Below are positions 1-12,241 of a stretch of 64,000 nt of DNA, one piece after another. Source of the stretch: Takashimella koratensis (taxonomy: Eukaryota; Basidiomycota; Tremellomycetes; Trichosporonales; Tetragoniomycetaceae). The notes below the pieces were generated by a model. That model worked only from the letters and a program-made list of their open reading frames with translations, was not told the DNA's origin and searched no databases. The position numbers and the translations under genes were made by a program. Each line of letters opens with the position of its first letter. Positions within the stretch are counted from its first letter, which is position 1. The DNA is taken from the NCBI GenBank assembly GCA_003116875.1, contig BCKT01000012.1, forward strand, positions 1,018,098 through 1,082,097, in the 5' to 3' direction.

Positions 1-3000
1 TGACAGAGTTTGGGAGATCGTCGTCCACGACCACTCGGAAGTCGATATTCCGGCGCTGAGTTTCGGTCTGATACAGCCTGACGGCGTCGGCGATCGTCTG
101 GCGGAGATCGAAGGGGTCGTTGAACGCCGTCTCATTACCGGTCTCGATACGCGTCAGGTCGAGCAGGTCATGGACGTGGAACAACAGCGCTCGGGATGCT
201 TGATGACTGTTCTCAAGCATGCTGCGCGTCTCCGCGTCAATGTTCCCGGACAGCGCCAGCTCGAGCGTGTTGATGATCTGCGACAATGGCGTACGAACAG
301 CATGCGACGTGTTGGACAAGAGAATCGCAGTGAGCTGGTTGCTGACCATGGCCGATTGTTTCTCTCGCCACACCTGGATGAACTTTCCGTAGATGAGAGC
401 GAGAACTCCGGCCGACTCGAGCTGGTCATCTGTCCATGCACGCGCTCGACCCGTCACTGTTTCGGACCATGTCTTGAACGATTTACGAGGCTCGAGGCTT
501 GCCTCGGCGCCGGCTTTCTCGTCCTTGTAAGGTTTACCAGCCCACTGCACTTCGCGCACTTGTCCCTTGCGGAAGAAAACGATAAAGTCTTGCCCTGCCT
601 TGGCGGTAAGCGGGACATACAGCAAACCAGCAATGGTGTCATGTGCGCGCGGGAGGAGTAGGTCGGGGAGGTCCTTTTGGATGTGGTTGGAAGCCTTGAG
701 TGTGTCGAATTTGACGATACGAAGGTATTCTGCGATGGCGAGCATCGCGTGGCCTTGGTCCGACTGTCCAAGCAGCTTGCAACCGTCACCAATGACCAGG
801 AGACCCGAGTCTGCGTCGAAGATCTGCAGCAGGTCGTCGGCGTTGGAGACGATATAACCTGTAGGGTGGGCCTGGGTTGGGATGGTTGAAATGAGCTTGC
901 GAGTGTGCAGGCGTTGTGCGTAGCTCAGTCGTTCAATGTTGCGACTGATCGAGTCGGAGAGGAGACGCATCATCTGGCGAACGGGGAAAGAGACGCGCAT
1001 GCCGTGGTGGCCGTACGAATGACAGGCGATAAGACCCCAAAGTTGACCAAACGCCATGATCGAGACTGACATAGACGAGCGCACGTGCATGTTGGCAAGA
1101 TCTGGGAGAAGATTGTCCCGGTCAGCTTCAAGCTCCAGTGGGAGACAGCAGACTACTCACATTTGATGTGGATCGGACTCATCGCGCGCAGGTAACAATG
1201 CGTCATGTCAAGAGGGTGCTCGAGATCCTCTCTACTCCTCAAGATCATACGCGCGGTCGTCTGGCTTCGGTCGTAGAGCAGCCGAACCTTGTTGATCTTG
1301 TACAACTCTCGCGCTTGGGCCGGGATATCCGAGGCCGGGAACATGAGACCTTTGAACAAATCGGTCGTCTTGCCCCACTCGACGAGTTCAGAGACGACTT
1401 GGCCGTTCATGCTCTCATCAAACTGGTAGATGAGCACGCGGTGGAAACGACAAAGATCCTGAACAACGCCGACCGAAATTTTGAGGAAAGTTTCAAGATC
1501 CGGCGCTGCGCCAAGCTGGTCGTTGATCTGACCGAGAACAGCAAAGACGTCCATTGTCCCAGTCGATCCAGTGGGTTGACGAGATCGAGTTGGGCGAGCT
1601 GGGCGGCCGCGACCGCTTCCCCCGCTCCCCGTGCCGCGACCTGATGAGTTGGTCGCGCTCTCTCCGGTCCCGTCTGACTGACCCACGCGTCGCATACGCT
1701 CAAGCGCACGCAAAGGTCTCGCGTGATTGGTCGTTGACTCGATGATTCGCTCAATCGGGTGGTCGACCTCAATACCCTCCAGGCCCATGGGCTGAGAGCC
1801 GCGAGGGATGCGATACGAGGTCGTGCGAGTAGAGGTGGTCAATTGTGGTGTGCTACCGCTTCCCACGGACATTGTCTTTGAACCGTCGCTAGGCGCAGGC
1901 GGTGGCCTTGGAGTCGTACCGATAGTCGTAGTCGAACCGGTGGTACCCGCGTCGGAAGGGGCCGCCGTTACAGAGCTGATGGTCGGCACCGATCCACCGG
2001 ATCCTGTCGAGTTGGTAGCTGGGAGCGAGCCACCGCTGAGGGTCCCCTGACTACCTGTGCCCGAGTCTGGCGTCTCGAGACCCGACGACTCTCCTGCTGA
2101 GCCCTCAAAGGCCTGCATCAGCGGGTTGTAGATGTCCTTCTCAAGTTCAAACTCAAGGACGATGAAATCGGGTGCTGGAATAGGTCGACCTTGTTCGTCA
2201 ATCTTGTTCCACGACGGCTGACGGGGACGGTGCGCGGCAACCCAACACGTCCATTCTCGTCGGCGACTACCGACGTCGGAGCTCGTGTCCTCATCGGTCG
2301 CCTCGTCGCTACCCGGCTCTCCAAAGCCCGAAAGCAGGAAGACCTGGGGTCCCTCATCGTCGGTCGAGGCAGGAGCGTTGTTGTCTGGCATGGGAAGATA
2401 CTCGATGTTGTCGCGCAGGATGTCTTCTTGGTCGGTGGTGAGAATCTTGCTGAAGCAGTCGAGGCGGAACATGTATCGCGGCGAGAGACCGAGCAGCTCA
2501 GTCGAGTTCTGCTCATTGTCAGTTTCCACACGGAGACGTTTGGGAATAAACTCACTTCAGAGGCCTGTCGAACAGTGAGCGTGCCCGTGTCATAGTCCTC
2601 CTCGAGCACGATGAGTACACCAAAGCCCTGCACCGCACCAGGTGTGGTGATCGGCTCATCCTCGCACCGACTCAGCACACCCTCTCGGCCAGTGACAACG
2701 TGGTGTCCATCGGCGGTCTGGACGTGCTCAAACCTGACGGTGACAATCGGCTTCTCTTCCGAAGCTTCAGTCTCACCGTCACCTGTGCCCGAGCCGACTG
2801 CCATCTCACTCGACTCGGCAGTGTCCAAGTCTGTATCGAGACCTTGAATACTTTCGCGGCCAGGAGTGGAGATGCCTAAACCAACGCCGCCAAATCCTGC
2901 GTCGGCCTCGCGTTCATCATCCGTGATCATACCGGCGTCGGTGTCATCCGTAGCACCGGGTCCAGGGCTCGGGGTCGGCGCGTTGGGATCGGCCATTGTG

Positions 3001-4409
3001 GTAAAGTGCGACTGCTCCTGAAGGTAATCGCGTACCGAGTTGCGATTACTTGAGTCTCTAAAGTTTTGACGATTTTGCTTGGCGAGGCGAGCTTCAGTGG
3101 CCATAGACGGCGCGGCAGTTCCAGAAGCGAGCGGTTTTCCTTTGGAGCTTCGAGTACCGGCTGATCCAGAGCCAGGCCCGCCAGACGTTCCCCCGATACC
3201 AGACGACAACGATCCGGCTTCGGTGAGTCTGACGATGCCCGCGAAATCTTGAACGACGTTCTGGATTCCTTGGTCGTCGTGTTCAAGCACAGGTTGTTCA
3301 TTTGCATCGTTAGGTCGACGCTGATCAGGCGTCGTGGGTTCACTCGGTTTCGGTGTGTCACGCGATGAGATGCGTTGCAGCGCTCGGTCCCGATCTGCAT
3401 GGTGTGGCTTGGGCTGTCGAAGCTCGGGTGTGGTCGTCGAGCGCGCAGGTTCAGCTGCTCGTGATGTACGCGAGGAACTCTCCCGCGTGGGCGTAGCTGA
3501 ACCCAACTGTTGCCCGCTCACCGTGAACGATTGAGTCTGCTCGTCGACCTCACCAGGAAAATGCCTGAATCGAGCCGGACCCGATGGCTGTCCCTCCGCG
3601 GACGGATCTTGTTCGCCTCGACTTGACTCGACATCACCCGCTCCTCGTGCCCCCGCCGTCGCTTCTCCACCTGCACTGCTTCGACCAATCGCTTCTCCGA
3701 CGCTGTTTCGGCGTGTGAAAAACGCTTGGTTGTCGGTTGATTTTTGAATTGGCGAAGAGAAGAAGCCTTGGTGGGGATTGGGACTGGGATTGCCGGGCTG
3801 AGCCGACGACGGTTCGATCTCTCCTGCTTTGATGTGGTCACCAGTGCGACCAGGACCCATAGCACCTCCTTTGCCTTGAAACTGAGCGACAGCAGGTGTG
3901 CTATCGCGTCCTTCTTTCTTGTGTTGACCTTGCTGCAGCAACTCGTGGATTGACTGCATCGTTGAATCGCCTTGAACGGCCTCGGCAAAGCTTTCTGAGA
4001 ATCGTCGCTCGTCGAGACCGGAGCTACGCGAGCTGGGCGGGGCACCGGATGACCCTCTGGTGAGCCGCGACGAACTCGCTTCTCCACTACCAGTCGGGTG
4101 AGGATCCATGCCTTGGTAGACAGATCGAATGGGGAAGACAAATTGGTTGGGGTTCGAAGTGGATGGACTCAGTGGGCCGCTTGGGGAGAAACTCGTGCCG
4201 CCAGTAGGAGTGGTCGGCTTGGGCCCAAGCAGCGGCGAGCTGGCCCGCGCACGCGAGTGTTGGGGGGAAGGAATGACAACGGAGTTTGGACGGTTACGAT
4301 TTGAGTGCGATGCTTGCCCCTGCGATGCCGCGGCTCCAGCATGACTATCGCCATCAACAAGCACCGCAGCCTTGTCCTCGACCGGTCGAGTGGAGTTGGG
4401 GTCGGACAT
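1..4409 (-). CDS. PHY1: Phytochrome-type hybrid histidine kinase, 3' part outside window
   Basis: Red/far-red photoreceptor kinase of the fungal phytochrome family, truncated by the window start. Three exons are visible: 4409-2556, 2508-1161 and 1101 to the edge, with introns of 47 and 59 nt. About 540 N-terminal residues are Ser/Pro/Gly-rich and probably disordered. The PAS region then carries CEDEPITTPGAVQGFG; its Cys (about residue 581) is the expected bilin-attachment cysteine of the bacterial/fungal type. The GAF domain has PASDIPAQARELYKINKVR and the LDMTHCYLRAMSPIHIK block, including the chromophore-contacting His. A PHY domain follows, ending near position 450, then a HisKA H-box SNTSHAVRTPLSQI (His codon at 302-304). 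A low-complexity insert of more than 100 residues lies between PAS and GAF. ATPase and receiver domains should lie beyond position 1. PHY1 is the name used for the Cryptococcus homologue; orthology is inferred from domains. Confidence 0.93.
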
Positions 4410-6228
4410 GACGGGCTGGATCGTTCGTACCTGTGCAATATGGCGTCAGAAATAATCTTTGAGGGCGGCGGCGTTCGAACAGATTACTTTTGTCTCTGAA
4501 CGCAGGCTGACAAGGTTACGAGAAGATGCAAGGTGAAAGGATGTGCTGACATGCTGCTGACATGACGGTTACTCACTAGGGGAATTAAGGTTTGCTGGAT
4601 TCAGATTATCGGTGCACTCTCATCGCTATGCGCCCGTGCCCAGTTGGAAGGTAGTGCGCAGGTGTCTATCGCAAAGTCGTTGCCCCAGTCGGAAGATGCA
4701 AAAGCAAGGTGTACACAAGGTGATGTTGCTTAGAGCTGGAAGTGAGGATGAAGAAAGAAAGGGACAGGGTGCCGAAACGCGAAAACAGGAAAATTGACTA
4801 GACCTCCGGCGATGCTGCCGCCGAAGGACGAAATCGGATCGAGATCGCGATGCCGAGCAGGGTGATGTGGCCAGCGTCAAAAGGCTACTGTCGGCGAAAA
4901 AGAAGCTGGTGAGTGAGTGAGATGGGATTGAATGATGTATTGATGGATGTAAAAGATGAACAGGATGGAGAGATGGGACCAAGGGAGGTGTGGAAAAGAG
5001 CTAACAGGAAGAATGATACGATCTGTCTACTCACTCGGATGACTGGTTCGCGCGAGGACCCTCTGGTGTCGATGGACGTGTTGCCGCTGCTGTACGCTAC
5101 AGGTCGTCGAGTGAGTGAAGGAGATGGAGGGGGAGATGAAGGGGGATGCGATGGGATAAGATGAGAAGAAGAAGGAGGAGGATGGATGGGAGAGGTAGAA
5201 GGAAAGAAGCTTGTTGTTGGTGTCACCTTGATCGATACGTGGACATTAGGAATTTTGTAATGAGGTTTGCTGTTGGTAATGAGGCTTTCTAATGAACTTG
5301 TTGAGTTTGTAATGCTTGGACCCTGAGTGCCTGGTGCGATGAGCAATGTGGCGGCGGTGGGCTTCAGCCTAGGCCCAGCATTCGTCGCCTTCTGCCTGCT
5401 TCTGCCATCGGTCGCCTCGGCACGACGCTTCTGCTCCTTCGGGCAATGAGAGCCAGTGCAATTCAATCCCCAAACCTAACAGCACCAGACGCTCCAAGAT
5501 CCTACGTAAAGGTAAAAAGATCGTCTTGTTCCAACGCGTCGATTTGCTTTTAGCAGTCCAGGCAAGGGTTTGGGGCCGTTTGAGGCGAGTGGTTCTTTCT
5601 CTCTGCGCTGCGTCGTTGTTCAACTCACTGCGGTGACTGCAAAGCGATCGATGCGGGTGCATCATACAAACGCAGGATAAGGAACGTGGCGGCAGGATCA
5701 GCAAAATTTGCCGCACAGAAAGACCAGAGACTTTTTGCCCGTCAGCGTCGACAGAATGCAATACGAGTGAGTACTCGACATCAGGACCTTGACATCCAAG
5801 AGGTTGTCTACATTGATCAGAGCATCCTCTTTCCGCAACCAAAAGCTAGGTGATGACACCTCAGCTCCAACTTTGAGCCTGTCCGACCCCATTGTCTCGT
5901 GTCCAGTCATCGCAACCAAGTGGGAAGAATAATTCAATGCAGAAAAGAAGAGTAGAGTTACGAGTGAAGCAATGTTCACTCGATCCCCAGACCAGACATG
6001 ACTCTACCGACCTCAGCCAGAGCCAATGTGTATATACACGCGTCACACCAATGTGCAACGACGCCAACCGCCTCTGCGCACTCCCAACCCAACCCTACAC
6101 CCGATCCAACCACCACACGCTCCTCGAGACCACGACCTCGCCACCCCTCGACCAGTGGCTACCACCCACGCAGCAGCCACCTGAACGAAGAGAAGTATGA
6201 TCGCGACCGCGACGCCAGACCGATTGAT
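4410..6228. other. Intergenic: phytochrome upstream region and RPS5 downstream region
   Basis: No convincing gene. Read on the minus strand, 4600-5250 is CT-rich with several GTGAGT-like donors (for example the complements of ACTCAC at 4911 and 5029), which suggests a long, possibly spliced 5' leader of the phytochrome gene. The longest open frames here are low-complexity and start without support. 5900-6228 is the likely RPS5 3' UTR. Confidence 0.5.
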
Positions 6229-7324
6229 TTATCGGTTGCTCTTGGCGACACGCTCAAGCTCGTCCTTCTTCTTGATGGCGTAAGAGTTGGACGAACCCTT
6301 GGCGGCGTTGACGAGCTCGTCGGCAAGGCACTCGGCGACCGACTTGGAGTTGTGGAAAGCGGACTCGCGGGTCTGTAGAGAGTTTGGTCAGCGATGAACA
6401 AGGAATAATTAGGTATAGGTGTTGACTGCGAGCAGGAGGGAAAAAACGAAAAGTTGAAGGAAGGAAAACACTCACGCCGATGGTTAGGAGAGAGATGGCC
6501 TGGTTGACACGGCGGAGGGGAGAGACATCGACGGCCTGACGACGGACGGTACCCTGGGAACCGATACGGGTCGAGTCCTCTCGGGGGCCGGTGTTGACAA
6601 TGGCGTCAACAAGGACCTGGATGGGGTTCTGCTCGGTGACGAGGTGGATGATCTCGAAAGCGTGCTGGACGATGCGGACAGCCATGATCTTCTTGCCGTT
6701 GTTGCGGCCGTTCATCATGAGGCTGGGCAGGGGTCAGGATGGGATACACGCGAAACTTCGAAGCGTGCAGGTACTCACGCGTTGACGAGACGCTCGACAA
6801 TGGGCATGCGGCCCTTGGCGAACTGCTTCTTGGCGTAACGGCCGGCAGTGTGGGCTGAGCAGATATCAGCTGGTAATCTTTGTGCTTTACATGTGACGGT
6901 CGACAAGATGTTGGCGAAATGTCGAATGCAGATACTCACGAACGTAAACCGCGTGGTTGACGTTGATGTAGTCGGTGAGCGAGATGTCACGGACCTCGAT
7001 GCTGAGGAGTTGTTAGCGACACGTTCGACCAACACGCTCTGCCTGCTCTGTCCCAACTCGTTGGTCATCTACCACCCATCCTCACCACCCCGATCTTATT
7101 CCATCCTCGTCTCAACACGACATATGTTCAGCACATCGTCCACCACCCTTTGTCTTCCCTTGAAACTCGTTCCCCATCACCTCCTCCTTACTCCTATCCT
7201 CTCTCTCCTTGATCTCTGCAACGTCCACGCCGACTCACTCCTGAGCTTCCCATCGGCCAAAGAGCTTGACGGTGCCCTCGTTGGCGACCTTCTGAACGTC
7301 GGAGGGGAGAGCCTGGAGAGCCAT
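6229..7324 (-). CDS. RPS5: 40S ribosomal protein S5 (uS7)
   Basis: Small-subunit ribosomal protein of the uS7 family; it sits in the head of the 40S subunit near the mRNA exit and E site. Five exons (7324-7239, 7001-6940, 6854-6779, 6722-6476, 6372-6229) sum to 615 nt and 204 residues, the normal length. Family blocks are unmistakable: [74 protein letters not shown] and the C-terminal [14 protein letters not shown]. Intron 1 (7002-7238, 237 nt) is several times longer than the others (85, 56 and 103 nt). The gene is divergent from the macrodomain-sirtuin gene at 8053. Confidence 0.98.
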
Positions 7325-8052
7325 TTTGATCTGCTGCTACTCGTTCTGGTTGGGTGTTCTGCTACTGTTCTTCTCGATACGGTGCCGACGCGGGATCTGG
7401 TCGATGCGAGTCGATGGGGATCCTGCTTTTGGATAGGAGATGGATGGTTGAAGGTTGAGAAGAGAGAGCAAGATGGAGATGAAGGCCAAGTCTTGGGTGC
7501 AAAACTCGCAACCCCACCGTACAGGCGATTTCGATAGACTGCAGGAGCGGAAGCAAAAATCTGGTACTAGAGGGTCCAAGTATCCAGAAAAGTATGTGGC
7601 ACAAAGTGGCGACACGGGGTTATGCGGCGTTACGACCTGAGGCGCCTTATCGCCGACAGTTGCAATTCAGCAGTCGGCGTTAAGACACCCTCCACGTGGG
7701 CGTATCACGTGCACCTGGGCTGCTCGTCCTTCCCATTTTGGCTGCATTTTCCCACGTTCGCACACTCGCACGCCCTCGCCTCCTCTTCCCTGGCCTCCTC
7801 GTCACCAAAGGGTTCGTGCTCAACGTCAACAACATCGTCCACGCCATGAGTCATGCATCAATGACTCAGCGGCTGACCAAGCAGGCGCTCGCCCATACCA
7901 TCCACCCTGTGCCAGACTGTCCATTGACGAGTACATAACAGCCCGAGACTGCTACTATTCTCTTTCCTTCTTTCTCTCATCTACTAATCACAGCTAATTG
8001 ACGCACTAGTCACCAATCTACAGCCTCAGTAACTCACATCACCTCAACAGAC
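7325..8052. promoter_or_regulatory. Divergent promoter, RPS5 / macrodomain-sirtuin
   Basis: 728 nt between two divergent starts. No gene is seen. The middle carries two CACGTG elements (listed separately). 7960-8050 is the CT/CA-rich leader of the right-hand gene. The minus-strand leader of RPS5 between about 7330 and 7620 shows no extra ORF of note. Confidence 0.6.
7693..7711. promoter_or_regulatory. Pair of CACGTG E-boxes
   Basis: Two perfect CACGTG palindromes at 7693-7698 and 7706-7711, 13 nt apart start to start, sit 370 nt upstream of RPS5 and 342 nt upstream of the divergent gene. CACGTG is the core site for Cbf1/USF-type bHLH factors, which act at ribosomal protein promoters in several fungi. 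Use here is inferred. Confidence 0.5.
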
Positions 8053-9991
8053 ATGTCACTGTCGATGACAGACATCCTACTTTGGCTCTACGACGAGTAC
8101 GCCAGCTCTTCTCTCCAACGCCGAGCCTCATCCACCAAGCTCACGTCCCTCGATGCCGCCGAGCAGCGCAAGCTCATCGACCAGCTTCTAACTCTGCGTC
8201 ACCCCCGGCGGGGCCCCCTTCCATCTCCCATCCTCGAATCGATTGAATGCCTCTTGGTCTCTGAACAAGCTACCGACGATCATGTCTCTGCCGAGCCTTT
8301 CGTAGACGTCGCTTCCATCCCTAGCTATCCGGTGGAGGGGACGAGCGGTACCGTCTATTTCTTCCGTGGCGACCTGACCCGATTGACGGCAAAGAGGCTC
8401 GCACTGGTCAACCCAGCAAATACGCAGATGCTGGGTTGTTTCCAGCCGACTCATAAATGCCTGGACAATGTGATCCACGCTCGTGCCGGACCGTCTGTCA
8501 GAGCCGAGTGTGCAGCGGCGATGTACGAGCTGGGCCTGGATGAAGTCGGTACCGCACAACCGATGATGACAAAAGCTGGCGTCCTACGAGCTGGCGGGAT
8601 CGTGCACGTCGCTGGGCCAGCACTTGACAGAGGCAGAGGTCCGACCGCCGAGGAGACAAAGCTCCTGAGGGAGACGTATTTGAAAAGCTTGGACCTAGTC
8701 AGTCAGGTAAGTTCGGGTCTACCTGCAACAGATGCAGCTCTCTCTTCGGCGAAAAACCCTGCCTAACAAACGGAACACAGCACATTGAACTCGACTCGAT
8801 CGCATTCCCTTGTATCTCCACTGGAATCTTCGCCTTTCCTTCGGCGCAAGCGGCAGTCGTCGCGTTGACCGCTGTGACAGACTGGTTCCACCTCCACCCT
8901 TCTTCTCCTCTCCATGTCGTTTTCGTCCTGTGGACGACACAGGACGAGCTCGACTACTCTGCAGCGAGTGAATCCATCGCCTCTCTCACACTACCGTCTC
9001 CTCTCCCCGTGCACCGCGCGCTTCGAGTACCCGACAAGGTCAAGGAGTGGATCAACGGCGCGACCGGGATCATCGTGCATGCCGGAGCTGGTTTAAGTGC
9101 GGACGCGGTTAACGAGAAGTACGGGTTCGGGCTAGATTATACCTCGACGGCGCTGTTCAAGATGCTGTACCCTGGTTTATTGAACAGCACGAGGCTGAAA
9201 ACACTCTACCATACCATTGGGTACGACTGGGAAGATGTGAGTAGCTGCTTCAGAAGGCATTTTCATTAGGACAGTGAGAAAATTCACAGAGCCGACCACA
9301 TCTACTTCAGCCGCTGGTTCAGTGGGGGTTTATTCTCAGCCACGTCGACACTGTGTTAAATTGGGGCCCAACTCGAACCTACCAACGCCTTCTTTCTCTT
9401 GCGCACTCCAAAAAATCCTACGCTGTCCTCACCTCCAACGCCGATAACCTGTTCATCCAATCGGGCTTCTCACCTGACCGAGTCTACCCGCGTCAGGGGA
9501 CGTACACCTACTTCCAGTGCCTCCAGCCTTGTTCACCGACCTCCTACTTTCTTTCCAAACCATGGTCCGACCGCGCTTTACCATACCTCGACAAGTCCAA
9601 CCCTCGTATCCCGGCTGAACTGGCGGAAACGCTCATCCCGAAGTGCCCCAAATGCGGCGGGAGCGTGTTCCTCAATGTTCGTGGCGGCGATTGGTTCCTC
9701 GAGACCCCGCAGGAAAAATCCGCACAGTCTCATGACCTCCAAGTGGAGGAAATGGTCATGTGGGCCCGAGAAGTGGGCGGATATGTGGTCGTTCTCGAGC
9801 TCGGTTGCGGTTTCAATACACCCAGCGTCGTACGATTCCCAAGCGAACAGGTCGTAGCTGATCACGAGGATGTGGTCAAGTTGGTGAGAGTGAACCCACA
9901 GTATCCCGAGCTGCACACGGACTTGAGTAGTGAGGTCGCAGTAGGGCTACGAATGGGCGTCAATGATTTCTTAGATAGGTTGAGTCTGTAG
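8053..9991 (+). CDS. Macrodomain fused to class M sirtuin (SirTM)
   Basis: 596-residue protein in three exons (8053-8706, 8781-9236, 9311-9991). Residues about 90-300 form a zinc-type macrodomain: ALVNPANTQMLGCFQPTHKC holds the expected zinc ligands Cys129, His134 and Cys136, followed by DNVIHARAG. This class removes ADP-ribose from proteins. Residues about 320-596 are a sirtuin: GAGLSADA for NAD binding, TSNADNLF, and RQGTY, where Gln432 stands at the place of the usual catalytic His. That swap is the hallmark of SirTM, sirtuins that ADP-ribosylate proteins rather than deacetylate. A four-Cys zinc module (FQCLQPC and PKCPKCGG) is intact. SirTM and macrodomain are separate operon genes in bacteria and are known to be fused in some fungi. 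The second intron could instead end at 9289, adding seven residues. The substrate is unknown; bacterial partners use lipoylated GcvH-like proteins. Confidence 0.9.
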
Positions 9992-12241
9992 TTTGTACAA
10001 TGTAGAATGAATGAGACGATGCAGCGTTGACGTTGTGAGAGTGAACGATGAAAGCAACGTATGGGGTCGTCAACATGGAAAGGTCTGTCGGCAAGGTTGA
10101 CGAATGCCTGTGAGAGAAAATAGATTCTGATCAAACGTGTGACCGTCGTCTCACCTCCACCGGCGCCGGAGGTGTCGTTGTTCTTTCAAAAATCCCATAA
10201 CATACCGATCGGTCTCATTGCGCACCGAGATCACCCCGTGCACCGAAGTCGACGACCGCCGGGCCGCTCGATCCGCCCCACACGAGATCTTGGTGCTCCA
10301 CTTGATTCTTGGCGGCATCCGCGACAGACCGCCGTTGATAAAGACTTTTGTTTAAGCTTTGAGGGGAGTGCGTACAAGCGAGGGGGGTCACCGGCGCTTA
10401 CCGGTCCGTTTGGGTCCATAATCGTGGGAGGCGTAGAGTCAAAGTTTGACCTTACCGCTCCGACCTCCGAACGTGGTTCGATTATCCTCACGTCAACGGC
10501 TGGGCATCCTTGGGGGTTGCGGGAGGGGGGTGCTGCGGGGATCGGTACGGGGTCCCGAACAGACCCTCGTGGGGTCGATACCTGCCCTACTTGTTCCAAG
10601 CGTTCTTGCCCTGCCCCTGGCCCAAACTCCTCGGGGTTCTCGGCACGCGAGGACGGTGTTTTCTCGGCGGATTCGTCGTCTGGATCAGCTTTGCGCGCGT
10701 CGCTGCTGTCAGCGTGGAAGGGAGGGTGGGGGACGGTGTGGGGCGGGCCGGGCCTTGGCCTCGAACCTTGGCAGGAATGTTCATGATCCGAAGCAGGGGG
10801 CCAAAGAACAATCGGTTAGCAAGGGAAAGGCATGAGGACAAACAAAGAGATCTGGTCAGTTCTCGGCACGACGCTAATCCGGTGAGCGACCACCCTGATT
10901 CCAAGTGGGAGTGCGTAGGTCTGATTGAAATGTTCTGGACACCTGCTCGAGCACCTGCTCACCACGCCGGTTGGTTACCCCGATGTGGAGTCCGAAAAAG
11001 GACCTGGATCGGAGCTTGGCAAGGCTCCGACCCCCTGGTGGAAGCCTAAAAATGGCCCAAAGACACGCCGCAGACACGCCGAGGCGGGGCACGAGCGCGA
11101 GCCCTTGGTCGTTCAGAGTCGGTGTAAAGATGTGCGGTAGACCCTGGCTGGGCTGGGCTGGGCTGGCTCAACCGGTACTTCGGGCCAGACAGAGTACGTA
11201 CAGCCGGGTGTGAAATTTGGCGAAAGGGAGAAAATGGGCAGCGCGGGAGGACTGAATGGCGATGACCAAAGATGACCAAGGACAAACAAAGACCCATACG
11301 GTGCCGGTGTGACCGGCGCCAAGACGCCGTCCAAGCAGCCGCCCAGGCGCTACCCCGCGCCAATCCCCCGAGCACCGACCCTGAGCAGGCACATCAGAGA
11401 TCAATTCAATCCATCCTCTACCCCCCCGTCCCCATCCTTTGGGTCTTTGCACCAAAGGATGTCCTCATTCTGGATCGTACCTGTGAATCTCTTCCCTCCC
11501 GCCCCTTGATCCCCCCCTGCTGCGCTTTCCTCCTCCTTTGCTTCCTCTCGTCCAGACCTCCTTTCGTTCAAACATTGTGTTCCCCCGACCCTGAACCATG
11601 TCTTACCCCCTTTCCTCTGCTCTTCTGCCTTTCCCCCGCGGGGCCCGAGCTTTTTTCAGGGCTGCGGCAACTACACGCTCCCCAATATCCGGTTCAATTA
11701 ACGATTCTCCTCCATTTTCTCCACCCCGAAGATGGTTCCACCCATCCATCCTACCGGTCCTGTTCCCCCGGTCGCCCTTATCGATGCACCAAACATGCGT
11801 AAAACCAATTCTCCCGCATCTCTTCCATGCGCTGGATGTGGAAATCAACACCCCGCCCCCGCCCTCGCAGCAGAAAATAGAGCAGCCCCTGTGCCCCCGC
11901 GCGTCTGAACCCCGTCCTTGCCCATCCGGCCCGCGGGGCCCGTTCGTTACCCGTCCTACCGTACGGTTCTTTTCTCGTCCCCCACGACACGATGGGTAAG
12001 ATGGCCACCCCCCCCGCTCTCACCTCATCTCTCGCATACATAAAGCCCAGCCCCTCTCGACTCGATCTCCCATATCCCCCCTCCGTGTTTACCATCTAGC
12101 ATCGCGCGTAACACACCCCATCCATTACCGGCAGCTGCTCTCGCCTCTGCTTATATATACTTGCCCCCCCACCCCTCTTGCCCCTCTCCATAGCCCCATC
12201 TCACCCCCTCGCCACCGATCCCACCACATATCTTTCCCACC
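9992..12241. other. 2.25 kb gene-free region upstream of the anion permease
   Basis: No ORF here looks like protein; frames are low-complexity and change strand freely. 11130-11170 has a short run of GGGCT repeats. From about 11380 to 12230 the plus strand is strongly C/CT-rich, as in leaders of well-expressed basidiomycete genes. A TATA element lies at the right end. The left 300 nt should hold the 3' end of the sirtuin gene. A long regulatory region or an unseen non-coding transcript are both possible. Confidence 0.45.
12152..12159 (+). promoter_or_regulatory. TATA box of the anion permease gene
   Basis: TATATATA 90 nt upstream of the ATG at 12242, inside a C-rich stretch, with no other AT-rich site nearby. 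Confidence 0.6.

Noticed and set aside
1808..2050. Val/Gly/Pro-rich plus-strand frame
   Set aside because: Antisense shadow of the low-complexity insert of the phytochrome gene.
5369..5842. 157-codon minus-strand open frame
   Set aside because: No recognisable domain, no promoter or splice support, composition like other non-coding frames here.
7002..7238. C/D box snoRNA in RPS5 intron 1
   Set aside because: C and D boxes are imperfect and no terminal stem is seen; kept only as a length anomaly.
10139..11049. Overlapping open frames of 120-215 codons on both strands
   Set aside because: GC-driven open frames with Pro/Gly/Arg-rich translations and no motif; likely chance.
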